Assembly: GCA_965267405.1 (NCBI GenBank)
Contig: OZ253954.1
Span: 558,001-622,000 of the forward strand
Direction of reading: 5' to 3'
DNA length: 64,000 nucleotides
Source of the DNA: JAPPOI01 sp028818055
GTDB lineage: Bacteria > Pseudomonadota > Alphaproteobacteria > Rhodobacterales > Rhodobacteraceae
Below, piece by piece: positions 52,676 to 62,291 of this stretch (positions are counted from its first letter, which is position 1; every line of letters begins with the position of its first letter). The position numbers and the translations under genes are program-made. Below the pieces are notes generated by a model. The model did not search any database and was not told where the DNA came from. It saw nothing but the letters and a program-made list of their open reading frames with translations.

Positions 52676-54346
52676 TTAGCGCTGGCTGGATGCCCAATCA
52701 GGGTGCAGCCACGGCGAGGAATGGTCCGGCTCCAGCGCCTTGCCCAACACCATATCGCTAACCTTTTCGCCTACCATGATCGATGGAGCATTCAGGTTAC
52801 CATTGGTGATTTGAGGGAAGATTGAACTATCCGCAACCCTTAGGCGTTCTGTACCGATCACCCGCGCCTCTGGATCGACCACCGCAAGCGGATCGTTAGC
52901 TGCGCCCATTTTGCACGTACCGCATGGATGATACGCGCTTTCCCCATGTTGTCTGATGAACTCGTCGAGCTGCTCGTCTGATGTACAATCCGCTCCGGGC
53001 AAAATCTCGTGTTTGACGTGTTCGGAAAAAGCGGGCTGCTGGAAAATCTCCCGGGTCAGTCGAAGCGCGGTGCGGAACTCTTCCCAGTCCGAGGGTTGAG
53101 ACATGTAGTTAAACAGAATGTTTGGATCGTCTTTCGGATCACCTGACAGCAATGTCACCGCCCCACGCGACGCGCTTCGCATCGGTCCAACATGCGCTTG
53201 GAACCCATGCCCTTCTGCAACGGTCTTCCCATCGTAGCGAACGGCTATTGGCAAAAAATGAAGCTGGATATCGGGATACTCAATTCCTGCGCGCGACCTG
53301 ATAAATGCGCAGCTTTCGAAGTTGTTGGATGCGCCAAGACCGGTTTTCGTGAACAACCATTGCGCACCGATCACCGCTTTCCAAAGTGGGTTCCAGTACT
53401 TGTTGAGTGTCACCGGCTGCTTCGCAGCGATCTGGAAATAAACTTCAAGATGATCTTGCAGATTTTCACCGACGCCCGGACGGTCGAGAATTGGTTCAAT
53501 GCCAACTGACTTCAGATGCTCTGCAGGGCCGATGCCCGAATGCATCAAAAGTTTGGGTGAATTGATTGCAGATGCGGCAACAATAACCTCACGACGGGCG
53601 CGGATCTCTTGGATTTGCCCACCGCGTTCGATTTCGACGCCTCGGGCCGCCAAGCCATCAAACGTAATCTTTCGCGCCAGACCGCGCACCAGGTTGCAAT
53701 TTGGCCGCTTCATTGCCGGATGAAGATAGGCATTTGCCGCAGACCAACGCCGACCCTTCCAAACCGTCTGCTCAAAAGGACCGAAGCCTTCCTGTTGCTC
53801 ACCGTTGTAGTCGCCGGTGACCTGGTACCCGGCTTCACGTCCCGCCTCGACAAACGCATGAAACAACGGATTTGTCCGAGGCCCGCGCGTCACGTGTAGC
53901 GGCCCGTCGGTCCCGCGCCATTCCGGGTCGCCGCCATGGCCTCCGTCGTGCCAGCTTTCCATCCGCTTAAAGTACGGAAGCACGTGTTCGTAGCTCCAGC
54001 CGCTCGCGCCCATTTGAGCCCAAGTGTCGTAGTCTCGAGCATGTCCGCGGACATAGACCATTCCGTTGATGGACGATGACCCACCGACGACTTTGCCCCT
54101 TGGACACACAAGACGACGCCCGCCCAAATGAGGTTCCGGCGCAGACATGTAGCCCCAGTCATAGCGCTTCATATTCATCGGATAACTGAGCGCTGCCGGC
54201 ATCTGAATGAATGGCCCTGCGTCGGTCCCGCCATACTCAATCACAATCACATCGTGACCCGCATCACTCAAGCGATAGGCCAGCGCGCAACCAGCCGATC
54301 CTGCGCCGACAATTACATAGTCGGCTTCATTCGGAGTATTCGCCAC
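52676..54346 (-). CDS. betA: Choline dehydrogenase (GMC oxidoreductase)
   Basis: Flavoprotein of 556 residues oxidising choline to betaine aldehyde for glycine betaine synthesis. Seen: YVIVGAGSAGCALAYRL (FAD site), GKVVGGSSSINGMVYVRG, ASAINSPKLLMHSGIGP and the catalytic His in SAYHPCGTCKMG, which is BetA-like. Start GTG 54346 has AGGG nine bases upstream; the longer frame to 54403 adds residues foreign to the family. Betaine aldehyde dehydrogenase and the BetI regulator are not adjacent, so another GMC alcohol substrate is conceivable. Confidence 0.9.
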   Translation of the reverse strand: MANTPNEADYVIVGAGSAGCALAYRLSDAGHDVIVIEYGGTDAGPFIQMPAALSYPMNMKRYDWGYMSAPEPHLGGRRLVCPRGKVVGGSSSINGMVYVRGHARDYDTWAQMGASGWSYEHVLPYFKRMESWHDGGHGGDPEWRGTDGPLHVTRGPRTNPLFHAFVEAGREAGYQVTGDYNGEQQEGFGPFEQTVWKGRRWSAANAYLHPAMKRPNCNLVRGLARKITFDGLAARGVEIERGGQIQEIRARREVIVAASAINSPKLLMHSGIGPAEHLKSVGIEPILDRPGVGENLQDHLEVYFQIAAKQPVTLNKYWNPLWKAVIGAQWLFTKTGLGASNNFESCAFIRSRAGIEYPDIQLHFLPIAVRYDGKTVAEGHGFQAHVGPMRSASRGAVTLLSGDPKDDPNILFNYMSQPSDWEEFRTALRLTREIFQQPAFSEHVKHEILPGADCTSDEQLDEFIRQHGESAYHPCGTCKMGAANDPLAVVDPEARVIGTERLRVADSSIFPQITNGNLNAPSIMVGEKVSDMVLGKALEPDHSSPWLHPDWASSQR

Positions 54347-54507
54347 TTTTGTCGTCCCTGTCTTCCGACATTGGATCGGACAGCTTTTTGACGTGAACGT
54401 CAATCAGTACTTGGCGTCAGGGACGGCTTTATCCGTTTCTATCGTCCCAATTTTATGATCTATTCCTTGTGGCGGCTTTAAGCCGCGTGCGGGCAGGAAC
54501 AGGGACG

Positions 54508-56757
54508 ATGGCGACCGAAAGCGAAAGCCGAAAGCTGCTTGGCCGGTTACGTGAAACGCTGGCCGAAGACACCGCCGGTCAGGCGCGTCTTGATCGAATC
54601 ACACATCTGATCGCCAGCTCTATGCAAACCGAAGTTTGCTCGATCTACCTGTTTCGAGACGACGAAACGCTTGAATTATGTGCAACTGAAGGTCTGAACC
54701 AGGACGCTGTTCACCAGACGCGCATGCGGCTTGGAGAAGGCCTGGTCGGCCGCGTGGCGCGCAGCGGTCAAGTTGTGAACGAAGCTGACGCCCCCAACGC
54801 CAAAGGCTTCCGGTATATGCCGGAAACCGGAGAAGAGGTCTTCCCGTCGTTTTGCGGCGTTCCCATCCGTCGGGTTGGCGAGAAGCTTGGGGTGCTGGTC
54901 GTCCAGTCCAAGGAAGCTCGGGCGTTTTCCGAAGACGAAGTCTACGCTCTTGAAGTCGTTGCAATGGTCTTGGCCGAAATGACCGAGTTGGGCGCGTTTG
55001 TTGGGGAGGGTGAAGCTCTCCGAGCGCTCCACACCCTGCCCGCCATGTTCAGGGGCAGTGTCGGACAGGAAGGCGTCGCCGAAGGGCATGTCTGGCTGCA
55101 TGAACCACGGGTTGTTGTTACCAATCCAATTGCCGAGGACCCAGAGGTTGAGCGCGAGCGATTGAACACCGCAATCGACCAATTGCGTGTCTCGGTCGAC
55201 GATATGCTGTCTCGCGTCGGGAAAGACGCCGCGGACACTGATCAGCGTGAGGTCCTGCAAGCTTATCAAATGCTCGCCGGTTCGCGGTCATGGCGCCGGC
55301 GCATGGAAGAAGATATCAGTGCCGGTTTGTCCGCAGAAGCCGCAGTGGAAAAAGAACAGTCTGCGGCGCGCACGCGCATGTCACAAGTCCAGGATGCCTA
55401 TCTGCGAGAGCGGCTACATGACCTGGACGATCTGTCGAACCGTCTTTTGCGCATTTTGACCGGTCAAGGCGGCGATACGGGCGCGGAAATGCCCGACAAC
55501 CCAATTCTCGTGGCCCGAAATATTGGGCCGGCCGAGTTGCTGGATTACGGGCGTAACAAACTTAAGGGTATCATCCTTGAGCAAGGTTCAGTGGGCAGCC
55601 ACGCAGCAATCGTCGCGCGGGCGTGGGCAATTCCACTGATTATTCACGCTGAAAATATCATCAGCGAAGCCCTGAACGGCGACCACGTCATCATTGACGG
55701 TGACCAGGGCATCGTACACTTGCGACCAGACGAAAACGTCGTGAGCGCCGTGCGCGACAAGATCGCAATGCAGGCAAAAGCGCAGGAGCGCTACGCAGAC
55801 ATTCGCGACAAGCCGGCTCAAACCAAGTCGGGCGAAGTCATTTCGCTACACATGAATGCCGGCCTTTTGGCAGACCTGCCGTCGCTCGAAAGCTCCGGAG
55901 CCGAAGGCGTTGGCCTGTTCAGAACCGAGCTTCAGTTTCTTGTGCGCTCAAAAGTGCCAAAACGCGGCGAGCTTGCGGCCATCTATTCCCGGGTTCTGGA
56001 CGCAGCTGGTGGCAAGCGGGTGGCCTTCCGCACGCTCGACATCGGGTCAGACAAGGTTCTGTCGTACATGAAGCGCGAAGACGAGCCCAACCCTGCCCTT
56101 GGTTGGCGCGCTATTCGTGTTGGGCTGGACAAGCCGGGCGTCATGCGGATGCAACTGCAGGCCTTGATCCGAGCAGCAAATGGGCGCCCCCTTACGGTGA
56201 TGTTCCCATTCATTGCGCAGTTTGAGGAATTCAAGGCAGCTCGTCAGCATCTGCTGGACGAAATGGAGCGCGAAGACAAGCTGGGCCACGTGTTACCTGA
56301 GAAGCTTGAAATTGGGGCCATGCTTGAGACGCCTTCATTGGCGTTTGCGCCACGGCAGTTCTTTGAAATGGCCGACTTCATCTCGATCGGTGGTAACGAT
56401 TTGAAGATGTTCTTCTTTGCAGCCGACCGCGAAAACGAGCGCGTTCGCCGCCGCTACGACACTTTGAACGTCAGCTTCCTGACATTCATCGAACGCGTTG
56501 CTGAACGGTGCGCCGAGTCCGGTACAGACGTTAGCTTCTGTGGCGAGGATGCGGGTCGACCGATCGAAGCCATGTGTTTTGCCGCAATGGGCCTAAGATC
56601 GTTGTCCATGCGTCCGGCATCAATCGGACCGGTGAAACACCTTTTCAGGCGGATCAATCTGGCCGAAGCGAAAGACGTAATTGATCAGTCACGCGCAAGC
56701 GGCGTCCAATCGGTGCGCGGTGACGTGATGGATTGGCTCAGAACACAACCCGTTTAG
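54508..56757 (+). CDS. ptsP: Phosphoenolpyruvate-protein phosphotransferase PtsP (EI-Ntr)
   Basis: Enzyme I of the nitrogen PTS, 749 residues. N-terminal GAF domain (about 20-160; EVCSIYLFRDDETLELCATEGL), then the EI N-domain with phosphorylated His365 in GSVGSHAAIVARA, and the C-terminal PEP-utilising TIM barrel (GVGLFRTELQFL, GSDKVLSY, SIGGNDLKMFFF, FCGEDAGRP). It passes phosphate from PEP to NPr and regulates rather than transports. ATG 54508 is chosen over TTG 54469. The 160-base gap to divergent betA has no recognised operator. The stop overlaps the convergent MATE gene by four bases. Confidence 0.96.
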   Translation: MATESESRKLLGRLRETLAEDTAGQARLDRITHLIASSMQTEVCSIYLFRDDETLELCATEGLNQDAVHQTRMRLGEGLVGRVARSGQVVNEADAPNAKGFRYMPETGEEVFPSFCGVPIRRVGEKLGVLVVQSKEARAFSEDEVYALEVVAMVLAEMTELGAFVGEGEALRALHTLPAMFRGSVGQEGVAEGHVWLHEPRVVVTNPIAEDPEVERERLNTAIDQLRVSVDDMLSRVGKDAADTDQREVLQAYQMLAGSRSWRRRMEEDISAGLSAEAAVEKEQSAARTRMSQVQDAYLRERLHDLDDLSNRLLRILTGQGGDTGAEMPDNPILVARNIGPAELLDYGRNKLKGIILEQGSVGSHAAIVARAWAIPLIIHAENIISEALNGDHVIIDGDQGIVHLRPDENVVSAVRDKIAMQAKAQERYADIRDKPAQTKSGEVISLHMNAGLLADLPSLESSGAEGVGLFRTELQFLVRSKVPKRGELAAIYSRVLDAAGGKRVAFRTLDIGSDKVLSYMKREDEPNPALGWRAIRVGLDKPGVMRMQLQALIRAANGRPLTVMFPFIAQFEEFKAARQHLLDEMEREDKLGHVLPEKLEIGAMLETPSLAFAPRQFFEMADFISIGGNDLKMFFFAADRENERVRRRYDTLNVSFLTFIERVAERCAESGTDVSFCGEDAGRPIEAMCFAAMGLRSLSMRPASIGPVKHLFRRINLAEAKDVIDQSRASGVQSVRGDVMDWLRTQPV

Positions 56758-58136
56758 GCGCGCTCAGCCAAGGAAGCGACGTGTTTCGACCAGAACCGGT
56801 ATTGAAGCAGTATCCCCGCAACGGCCAATCCAAAGGTCAGTCCAAGCCAAACGCCAACGCCATCCCAGCCAAAAGTGAATCCGAAAAGATAGCTGGCTGG
56901 CACGCCAACGACCCAATACGAAAACGCGGCCATGATCATGGGAACCCGGGTGTCTTGAACACCACGCAACATGCCCAGGGCCATGACCTGAGCGGCATCA
57001 ACCGTTTGAAACAGCGCTGCGACGGCAAGCAGCAAGACGCCAACGGCAATGATCTCAACACGTTTCGGATCGTCTGGGTCGACGAACAGGCCAATCAGAA
57101 ACTCGGGCACAGCCAGAAACAGGATGACCGTCAAGATCACGGCACCCAGCGACAACAACAACGCGGCTTTTGAAGATAGCGCCAGCCGTTCGGGATCCTT
57201 CTGGCCCCACGCCTGCCCGGCTTTGACAGTAATTGCCTGACTAAGGCCAAGATGGACCATGAACGTGATGGACGCGATCTGAAGGGCGATCCCGTGAGCC
57301 GCCAATGCAATCGTGCCAACCCACCCCATCAAGATGGACGATACAGCAAAAAGCCCAACTTCCGACAGGTTGGTAATCCCGATCGGCCAGCCAAGCTGGA
57401 AGACTTGTCGAAACCCTTCCCAGTCGGGGCGCTGGAAGTTTTTGAACAGGGTGTATTGTGGCGTTTTCACCATGGCGTAGATGATCAACGTCACCATTCC
57501 AAAGGTTGTGCCCACGAGCGACGCAATCGCGGCCCCAAGCACGCCCATCTCGGGGGCGCCCCAGTTTCCAAAGATCAAGGCATAGTTGATCAAAGCGTTC
57601 ATTACCGCGGTTGCCACGGTGACAATCAAGATGATGCGCGTCAGCTCAAGCGCCGAAAGATAACTTCGCATAACCATGACGATCAGAGCGGGAAGAAGGC
57701 CAAAGCCAACCACGCGCATGTATTGCCCCGCCACGGCACTGACATCCGGTTCCTGCCCGATGGCAAGGAAAAACGCCTCGAAGAACATCAGCGGTAACGT
57801 GAAAATCACGCCGTAAATGATCGTCAGCCAAATCCCCATACGGGTGACCCGACGCACCTGCGTGTCGTCATCGACGCTGGCCGCGCTTGCCACCATCGGC
57901 ATCAGAGCCCACGCAAAACCAGACCCAAGAATGAAAATACAGAAATAAAGGGGACCAGCCAAAGACACGCCAGCAAGGGCCGTCACGTTGTACCAACCCA
58001 GCATCACGGTATCGGTTGTGTGGATGGCCATGTACGCCAATTGGCTCCCGACAAGCGGAAGACCAAGCGACAGAAGCGCCCGTGCCTGACGCCCAATAGT
58101 AGGGCGCGGCGACATGTTCACCGACGATTGTGCCAT
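56754..58136 (-). CDS. MATE-family multidrug/toxin efflux transporter
   Basis: Inner-membrane protein of 460 residues with twelve hydrophobic segments and MATE-type features: LGLPLVGSQLAYMAIHTTDTVMLG at the N-terminus and the repeat half LGWPIGITNLSEVGLFAVSS. It exports organic cations or drugs in exchange for Na+ or H+. ATG 58136 was chosen; ATG 58115 is nearly as good, and the frame is open 135 bases further upstream but would invade the rdhA leader. It is divergent from the dehalogenase gene; whether it exports a substrate or product of that enzyme is unknown. Confidence 0.93.
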   Translation of the reverse strand: MAQSSVNMSPRPTIGRQARALLSLGLPLVGSQLAYMAIHTTDTVMLGWYNVTALAGVSLAGPLYFCIFILGSGFAWALMPMVASAASVDDDTQVRRVTRMGIWLTIIYGVIFTLPLMFFEAFFLAIGQEPDVSAVAGQYMRVVGFGLLPALIVMVMRSYLSALELTRIILIVTVATAVMNALINYALIFGNWGAPEMGVLGAAIASLVGTTFGMVTLIIYAMVKTPQYTLFKNFQRPDWEGFRQVFQLGWPIGITNLSEVGLFAVSSILMGWVGTIALAAHGIALQIASITFMVHLGLSQAITVKAGQAWGQKDPERLALSSKAALLLSLGAVILTVILFLAVPEFLIGLFVDPDDPKRVEIIAVGVLLLAVAALFQTVDAAQVMALGMLRGVQDTRVPMIMAAFSYWVVGVPASYLFGFTFGWDGVGVWLGLTFGLAVAGILLQYRFWSKHVASLAERA

Positions 58137-58251
58137 GTTCAGCGCTATACGCCTGATCGGCCTGCTCGACAATTCCATTTCGCATGTCATGATCACGAAG
58201 CGTGAAACAACAAAGGGCGACAGGCAAAAAGCCACGCAGCACACCCCCGAC

Positions 58252-61200
58252 ATGAGGTTTTTTTCCGACAAAAATCGCCCCGTTCATCTGGGTCCTTACC
58301 CCTTGGAACGCCTTGCACGCGAATCCGCTGGCGTGGACTTCAGACAAGTTGCCAAGTTTAGGCAGCTTTCGTTCGACCGGCCTGAAGACCCCATCTCAAT
58401 TGTCAACGCGATGGCGGAATACCAGGCAATGATGGACACGGTGCGTGATGGCCTTGTTGCGCCAAACGTTTCCGGCGTTCCGGGTGAGTTAACTGCGCGC
58501 TCCAACCATCTGAAAGCATTTGGGTATTTCTCGGATGCGTCAATGATGGGTATTGGAGCGTTGCCCGATCTGGCACGCCTTGGGACGCCATACACCAATC
58601 CCGATATTGCGCGATTGTCCGAAGCGTTGAGGACGCGCCAGACGAAGACCCTTGCCTCCGGCATCGATTTGATCATGGCCGACTTGAAAGAGTCCATGGA
58701 GGCCCCACCAACTTCGATCGACAACCAGACCCGTGTGATCGTCATCTTGAACGAAGCACCGCGCCCACCCCGCGGCGGCGAACCCGGCACCGAGTGGCTA
58801 TCCGATTGCACAGAGCACGTCGCAGCACTTCGGGCATCTGAGGCGGCATCCGTATTGGCGAATTATCTCAGGGTCTTGGGCTTCGAGGCGAAGGCGCACA
58901 GTGCGACAAGTTCGGACATCGATCTGAACATCGCTACAGTCGCCGCAGGGCTAGCCGCGCCGGATGGCTCAGAGCTTTGGGTGCCATTTCTGAAAAACGG
59001 TTTCGGTGTGGCCGCTGTAACAACAAACATGGAACTGACAACGGACAGACCTTTGAAGCGCCGCCAAGAACAATCTCCTTGGCGCTTGAATGGTCCAGCC
59101 TGGTTGACCGGCAAGGGAACCCGCAAGGGCGCGCTGAACCTTGATCCTTTTGCCAAACGTCGCTTCGCCGATGGTCCGCATCCCTTTGAAACGCTGAAGC
59201 GTGTGGACGAGCCGACCACCTATATAGACGAGCCCAATGTCGCCCGCGTACCCAAACGAACCGATATGTTCGCCCGGGCTCAATTCGGTGACATGGGTGA
59301 GAAAATCCAAAGCGCTGCAAAGGGTGGCTACTATGTTCGAAAGGCCGCGCCCTCGATGGCGCAGCGCCGCCTCCTCGGAGCTTTTGTTCTGTTGCAGGAT
59401 GGACCAGTTGAGGCGGAAGTCCCCGTACAAATGTCGCCCTCCACTGCCGCAGCCAACGTAAAAGCGGCGAGCTATTTCCTCGGAATTGACGCTGTGGGGC
59501 TGAGCAGATGCCCGGAATGGGCGTGGTATTCGCACGACGCGACCGGGGTCCCAATCGTGCCGCCGCATGATCAGGCTGTTTCGATGATCGTGGATCAAGG
59601 GTTTGAAACCATGGAAGGGGCCAGTGGCGACGACTGGATCTCGGTCGCGCAATCTATGCGCGCTTACCTGCGATTTTCGCTTTTGGGCGGCGTCATTGCC
59701 AAACAGCTTCGCCGATTAGGCTACAAGGCAAAAGCGCACACGGTGATGGACGGAGAAGTGCTGCAGCCTCCCTTACTTTTGCTCAGCGGACTTGGCGAGG
59801 TCAGCCGCATCGGTGAAGTGATTTTGAACCCGTTTCTCGGCCCGCGACTGAAGTCAGGCGTAATCACGACCGATCTGCCCATGTTGCACGACAAACCGAT
59901 TGATTTTGGACTTCAGTCATTTTGCGAGGCTTGCAACAAATGCGCGCGCGAATGCCCATCCGGTGCAATCACTGCCGGTCCCAAGTTGATGTTCAACGGT
60001 TACGAGATTTGGAAGTCAGACAGCCAGAAGTGCGCGACTTACCGGATCACCACCGAAGGTGGCGCGATGTGCGGGCGGTGTATGAAAACCTGTCCTTGGA
60101 ACCTTGAGGGGCTTTTTGCCGAGAAGCCTTTTCGGTGGGCCGCGATGACGTTTCCGGCGGCCGCCAAGTCGCTCGCCAAACTTGACGATACCTTGGGTCG
60201 AGGCAGTTTAAACCCCGTCAAAAAATGGTGGTGGGATCTCGAGCTACAGCCAAACGGCGCGTACCAAAAAACGGAAAAACCGTTAAATGAAAGAGGTTTA
60301 CAAACTGATCTTGATCTGAAGTATGAGGATCAAACTTTGGCGGTTTACCCCGCTGATCTTGCGCCGCACCCTTATCCCTATCCATTTCCCATGGATCGCG
60401 AGGCAGGCATTCAGGCATATCGTCGTCTGATCACTGCAGCGGAATACCGTGCAAAATCGGCGCAAGGCGAAACAGATCACCTGCACATCTACACGAACGA
60501 TATTGCACCCCCGGTGGTGCAAGTTCAGCTTTCAAAGGTTCAACCCCTTTCGGCAGAAATCACAAAATACGAATTCCAGTCGCTTGATGGTTCAGAATTG
60601 CCTGAATGGACCGCTGGCGCACATTTGGATGTCGTCGTCGCGCCCGAGTATCTGAGGCAGTACTCGATGTCGGGAAATCCCGAAGACAGGTCCAAATATC
60701 AAATCGCCGTTCTGCGAGAAGAGCATGGTCGTGGTGGTTCGGCACTGATGCACCGGATCTTCACTGAAGGTCGCAAAGTCTTCATTTCCGAACCCATCAA
60801 CCATTTTCCATTGGTTGAAGACTCGTCGATTTCTTACCTGATGGGAGGCGGCATCGGCATCACTCCAATGGTCGCGATGGCCCACCGACTTCATGCTTTG
60901 AATATGCCCTTCGAACTTCACTACTCGGTTTCGTCCAGATCTGCTGCTGCATTCTTGGCCGACATTGAAGGCTTCGCTTGGCGAGACCGCTTGCATTTAC
61001 ATATTTCAGATGAAGGTACGCGGGCAGAGTTGGGTGACTTGTTTCGCAAGGCGCAACCGGGATGCAATGTCTACGCGTGCGGTCCCGACAACTTCATGGC
61101 AGGAGTTGTGACCGCCGCCATTGAAGCCGGCATTCCAGAAGACAGCTGCCACGTCGAATATTTTTCGCCGCCAGAGGTTCCCAAGTACGAAAACTATCCG

Positions 61201-61461
61201 TTCACGCTGCGATTGGCCAAATCTGGACGAGATATTGCTGTCAGCGCAGACCAAACCGCGACCGAGGCTTTGGCGGACGCGGGCATTCATGTTTCGGTGA
61301 AGTGCTCAGACGGCATTTGCGGTGTCTGTAGCTGCGGTATCGTTTCAGGTGAAGTTGAACACCGCGATTTCGTTCTGTCGAACAAAGAGCGTGAAACCAA
61401 GATCATCCTTTGTCAGTCTCGAGCTGCGAAAAAAGACGGCTTGATTGAGATCGATCTCTAG
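58252..61461 (+). CDS. Self-sufficient reductive dehalogenase (RdhA fused to a flavin/2Fe-2S reductase)
   Basis: A 1069-residue fusion. Residues about 1-690 form a reductive dehalogenase: a cobalamin-binding core, LPMLHDKPIDFGLQSFC, a first 4Fe-4S motif with Cys558, 561, 564 and 568 (CEACNKCARECP), and a second with Cys594, 607, 610 and 614 (MCGRCMKTCPW). Residues about 750-1069 are a phthalate-dioxygenase-reductase-like module: flavin site R-Q-Y-S (802-805), NAD site GGGIGITPM (865-873), and plant-type 2Fe-2S cysteines 1018, 1023, 1026 and 1054. No Tat signal and no RdhB anchor, so it is cytosolic and catabolic. This matches the layout of bromoxynil-type and Jhaorihella RdhA. ATG 58252 fits the family; the frame is open 138 bases upstream. 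Confidence 0.94.
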   Translation: MRFFSDKNRPVHLGPYPLERLARESAGVDFRQVAKFRQLSFDRPEDPISIVNAMAEYQAMMDTVRDGLVAPNVSGVPGELTARSNHLKAFGYFSDASMMGIGALPDLARLGTPYTNPDIARLSEALRTRQTKTLASGIDLIMADLKESMEAPPTSIDNQTRVIVILNEAPRPPRGGEPGTEWLSDCTEHVAALRASEAASVLANYLRVLGFEAKAHSATSSDIDLNIATVAAGLAAPDGSELWVPFLKNGFGVAAVTTNMELTTDRPLKRRQEQSPWRLNGPAWLTGKGTRKGALNLDPFAKRRFADGPHPFETLKRVDEPTTYIDEPNVARVPKRTDMFARAQFGDMGEKIQSAAKGGYYVRKAAPSMAQRRLLGAFVLLQDGPVEAEVPVQMSPSTAAANVKAASYFLGIDAVGLSRCPEWAWYSHDATGVPIVPPHDQAVSMIVDQGFETMEGASGDDWISVAQSMRAYLRFSLLGGVIAKQLRRLGYKAKAHTVMDGEVLQPPLLLLSGLGEVSRIGEVILNPFLGPRLKSGVITTDLPMLHDKPIDFGLQSFCEACNKCARECPSGAITAGPKLMFNGYEIWKSDSQKCATYRITTEGGAMCGRCMKTCPWNLEGLFAEKPFRWAAMTFPAAAKSLAKLDDTLGRGSLNPVKKWWWDLELQPNGAYQKTEKPLNERGLQTDLDLKYEDQTLAVYPADLAPHPYPYPFPMDREAGIQAYRRLITAAEYRAKSAQGETDHLHIYTNDIAPPVVQVQLSKVQPLSAEITKYEFQSLDGSELPEWTAGAHLDVVVAPEYLRQYSMSGNPEDRSKYQIAVLREEHGRGGSALMHRIFTEGRKVFISEPINHFPLVEDSSISYLMGGGIGITPMVAMAHRLHALNMPFELHYSVSSRSAAAFLADIEGFAWRDRLHLHISDEGTRAELGDLFRKAQPGCNVYACGPDNFMAGVVTAAIEAGIPEDSCHVEYFSPPEVPKYENYPFTLRLAKSGRDIAVSADQTATEALADAGIHVSVKCSDGICGVCSCGIVSGEVEHRDFVLSNKERETKIILCQSRAAKKDGLIEIDL

Positions 61462-62291
61462 CCCGAATGCGCGTAACGCACGAATGCGAACTTCTGACCA
61501 TCGGGCGACCAGCAAGGGACGTTTATTGTGCCCTGACCACCTAAAAGTTTCACCAGTGTTTCAGCACGCCCGCCTTCTTGCGGCATCACCCGCAATTCGA
61601 CTTCGAGGTCTTCGGGGTGACCCTCAGTTCCGGGAGGGTATGCCAGATACAGGACACTTCGGCCGTCCGGCGAAGGATGTGGAAACCAGTTCACACGTTC
61701 ATCGTCCGTCATTCTTTCTGGTGCTCCACCTTCCGCTGGGATGCGCCACAGGTCGACTTGTCCGTCGCGTTCGCCGTTGAACCAAATCCACTTTCCGTTG
61801 GGCGTGTAGTCCGGGCCATCGCAATGATCGAAACCAAACGTCAAGCGGACCTCTTGGCCACCTTCCGCTGGAATTGTGTGAATATCAAAGATGCCATCGC
61901 GCCGCGCTGTGTAAGCAAGTGTTTGCCCGTCCGGCGACCACCCATGCCAGTAAGATCCGCCTTGCGAAATCAGTTCAGGCTCGCCACCGGCAACGGGCAT
62001 GGTGAAGATTTGAGCGCCGACATCATAGTTTCGGTTCGTCAAAGCAAACAACTCGCCGTCAGGCGAAACACCATGATCATTGTTCAATGCTTGGAGCGAG
62101 CCGGTATCAACTCGAACCAGTTTTGGAGCGTCCAGCGGGACGCGGAACAAAGCACCGCCGCCGTTAACGACAAGGGCATCGTTGCTCGGCATCCAATTCG
62201 GAGCTTCGATACGGGAATTTACTTTAATTAGAGTTGATTGCGTGCCGGTATTGAAGTCAAAGATGACAACTTCACTGATCACTTTGGTCAT
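61458..62291 (-). CDS. TolB-like beta-propeller protein
   Basis: A 277-residue WD40/TolB-type propeller without a signal peptide, so cytosolic. Repeats carry the motif S-P-D-G (VSPDGELFALT, WSPDGQTLAYTA, PSPDGRSVLYLA, WSPDGQKFAFVR), each followed by a blade ending G-G-x (VAGGEPE, AEGGQEV, AEGGAPE, EGGRAET). It overlaps the upstream GH43 gene by four bases (ATGA), so the two are co-translated. The stop overlaps the convergent dehalogenase stop. Role unknown: probably sugar- or polymer-related by context. Confidence 0.85.
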   Translation of the reverse strand: MTKVISEVVIFDFNTGTQSTLIKVNSRIEAPNWMPSNDALVVNGGGALFRVPLDAPKLVRVDTGSLQALNNDHGVSPDGELFALTNRNYDVGAQIFTMPVAGGEPELISQGGSYWHGWSPDGQTLAYTARRDGIFDIHTIPAEGGQEVRLTFGFDHCDGPDYTPNGKWIWFNGERDGQVDLWRIPAEGGAPERMTDDERVNWFPHPSPDGRSVLYLAYPPGTEGHPEDLEVELRVMPQEGGRAETLVKLLGGQGTINVPCWSPDGQKFAFVRYAHSG

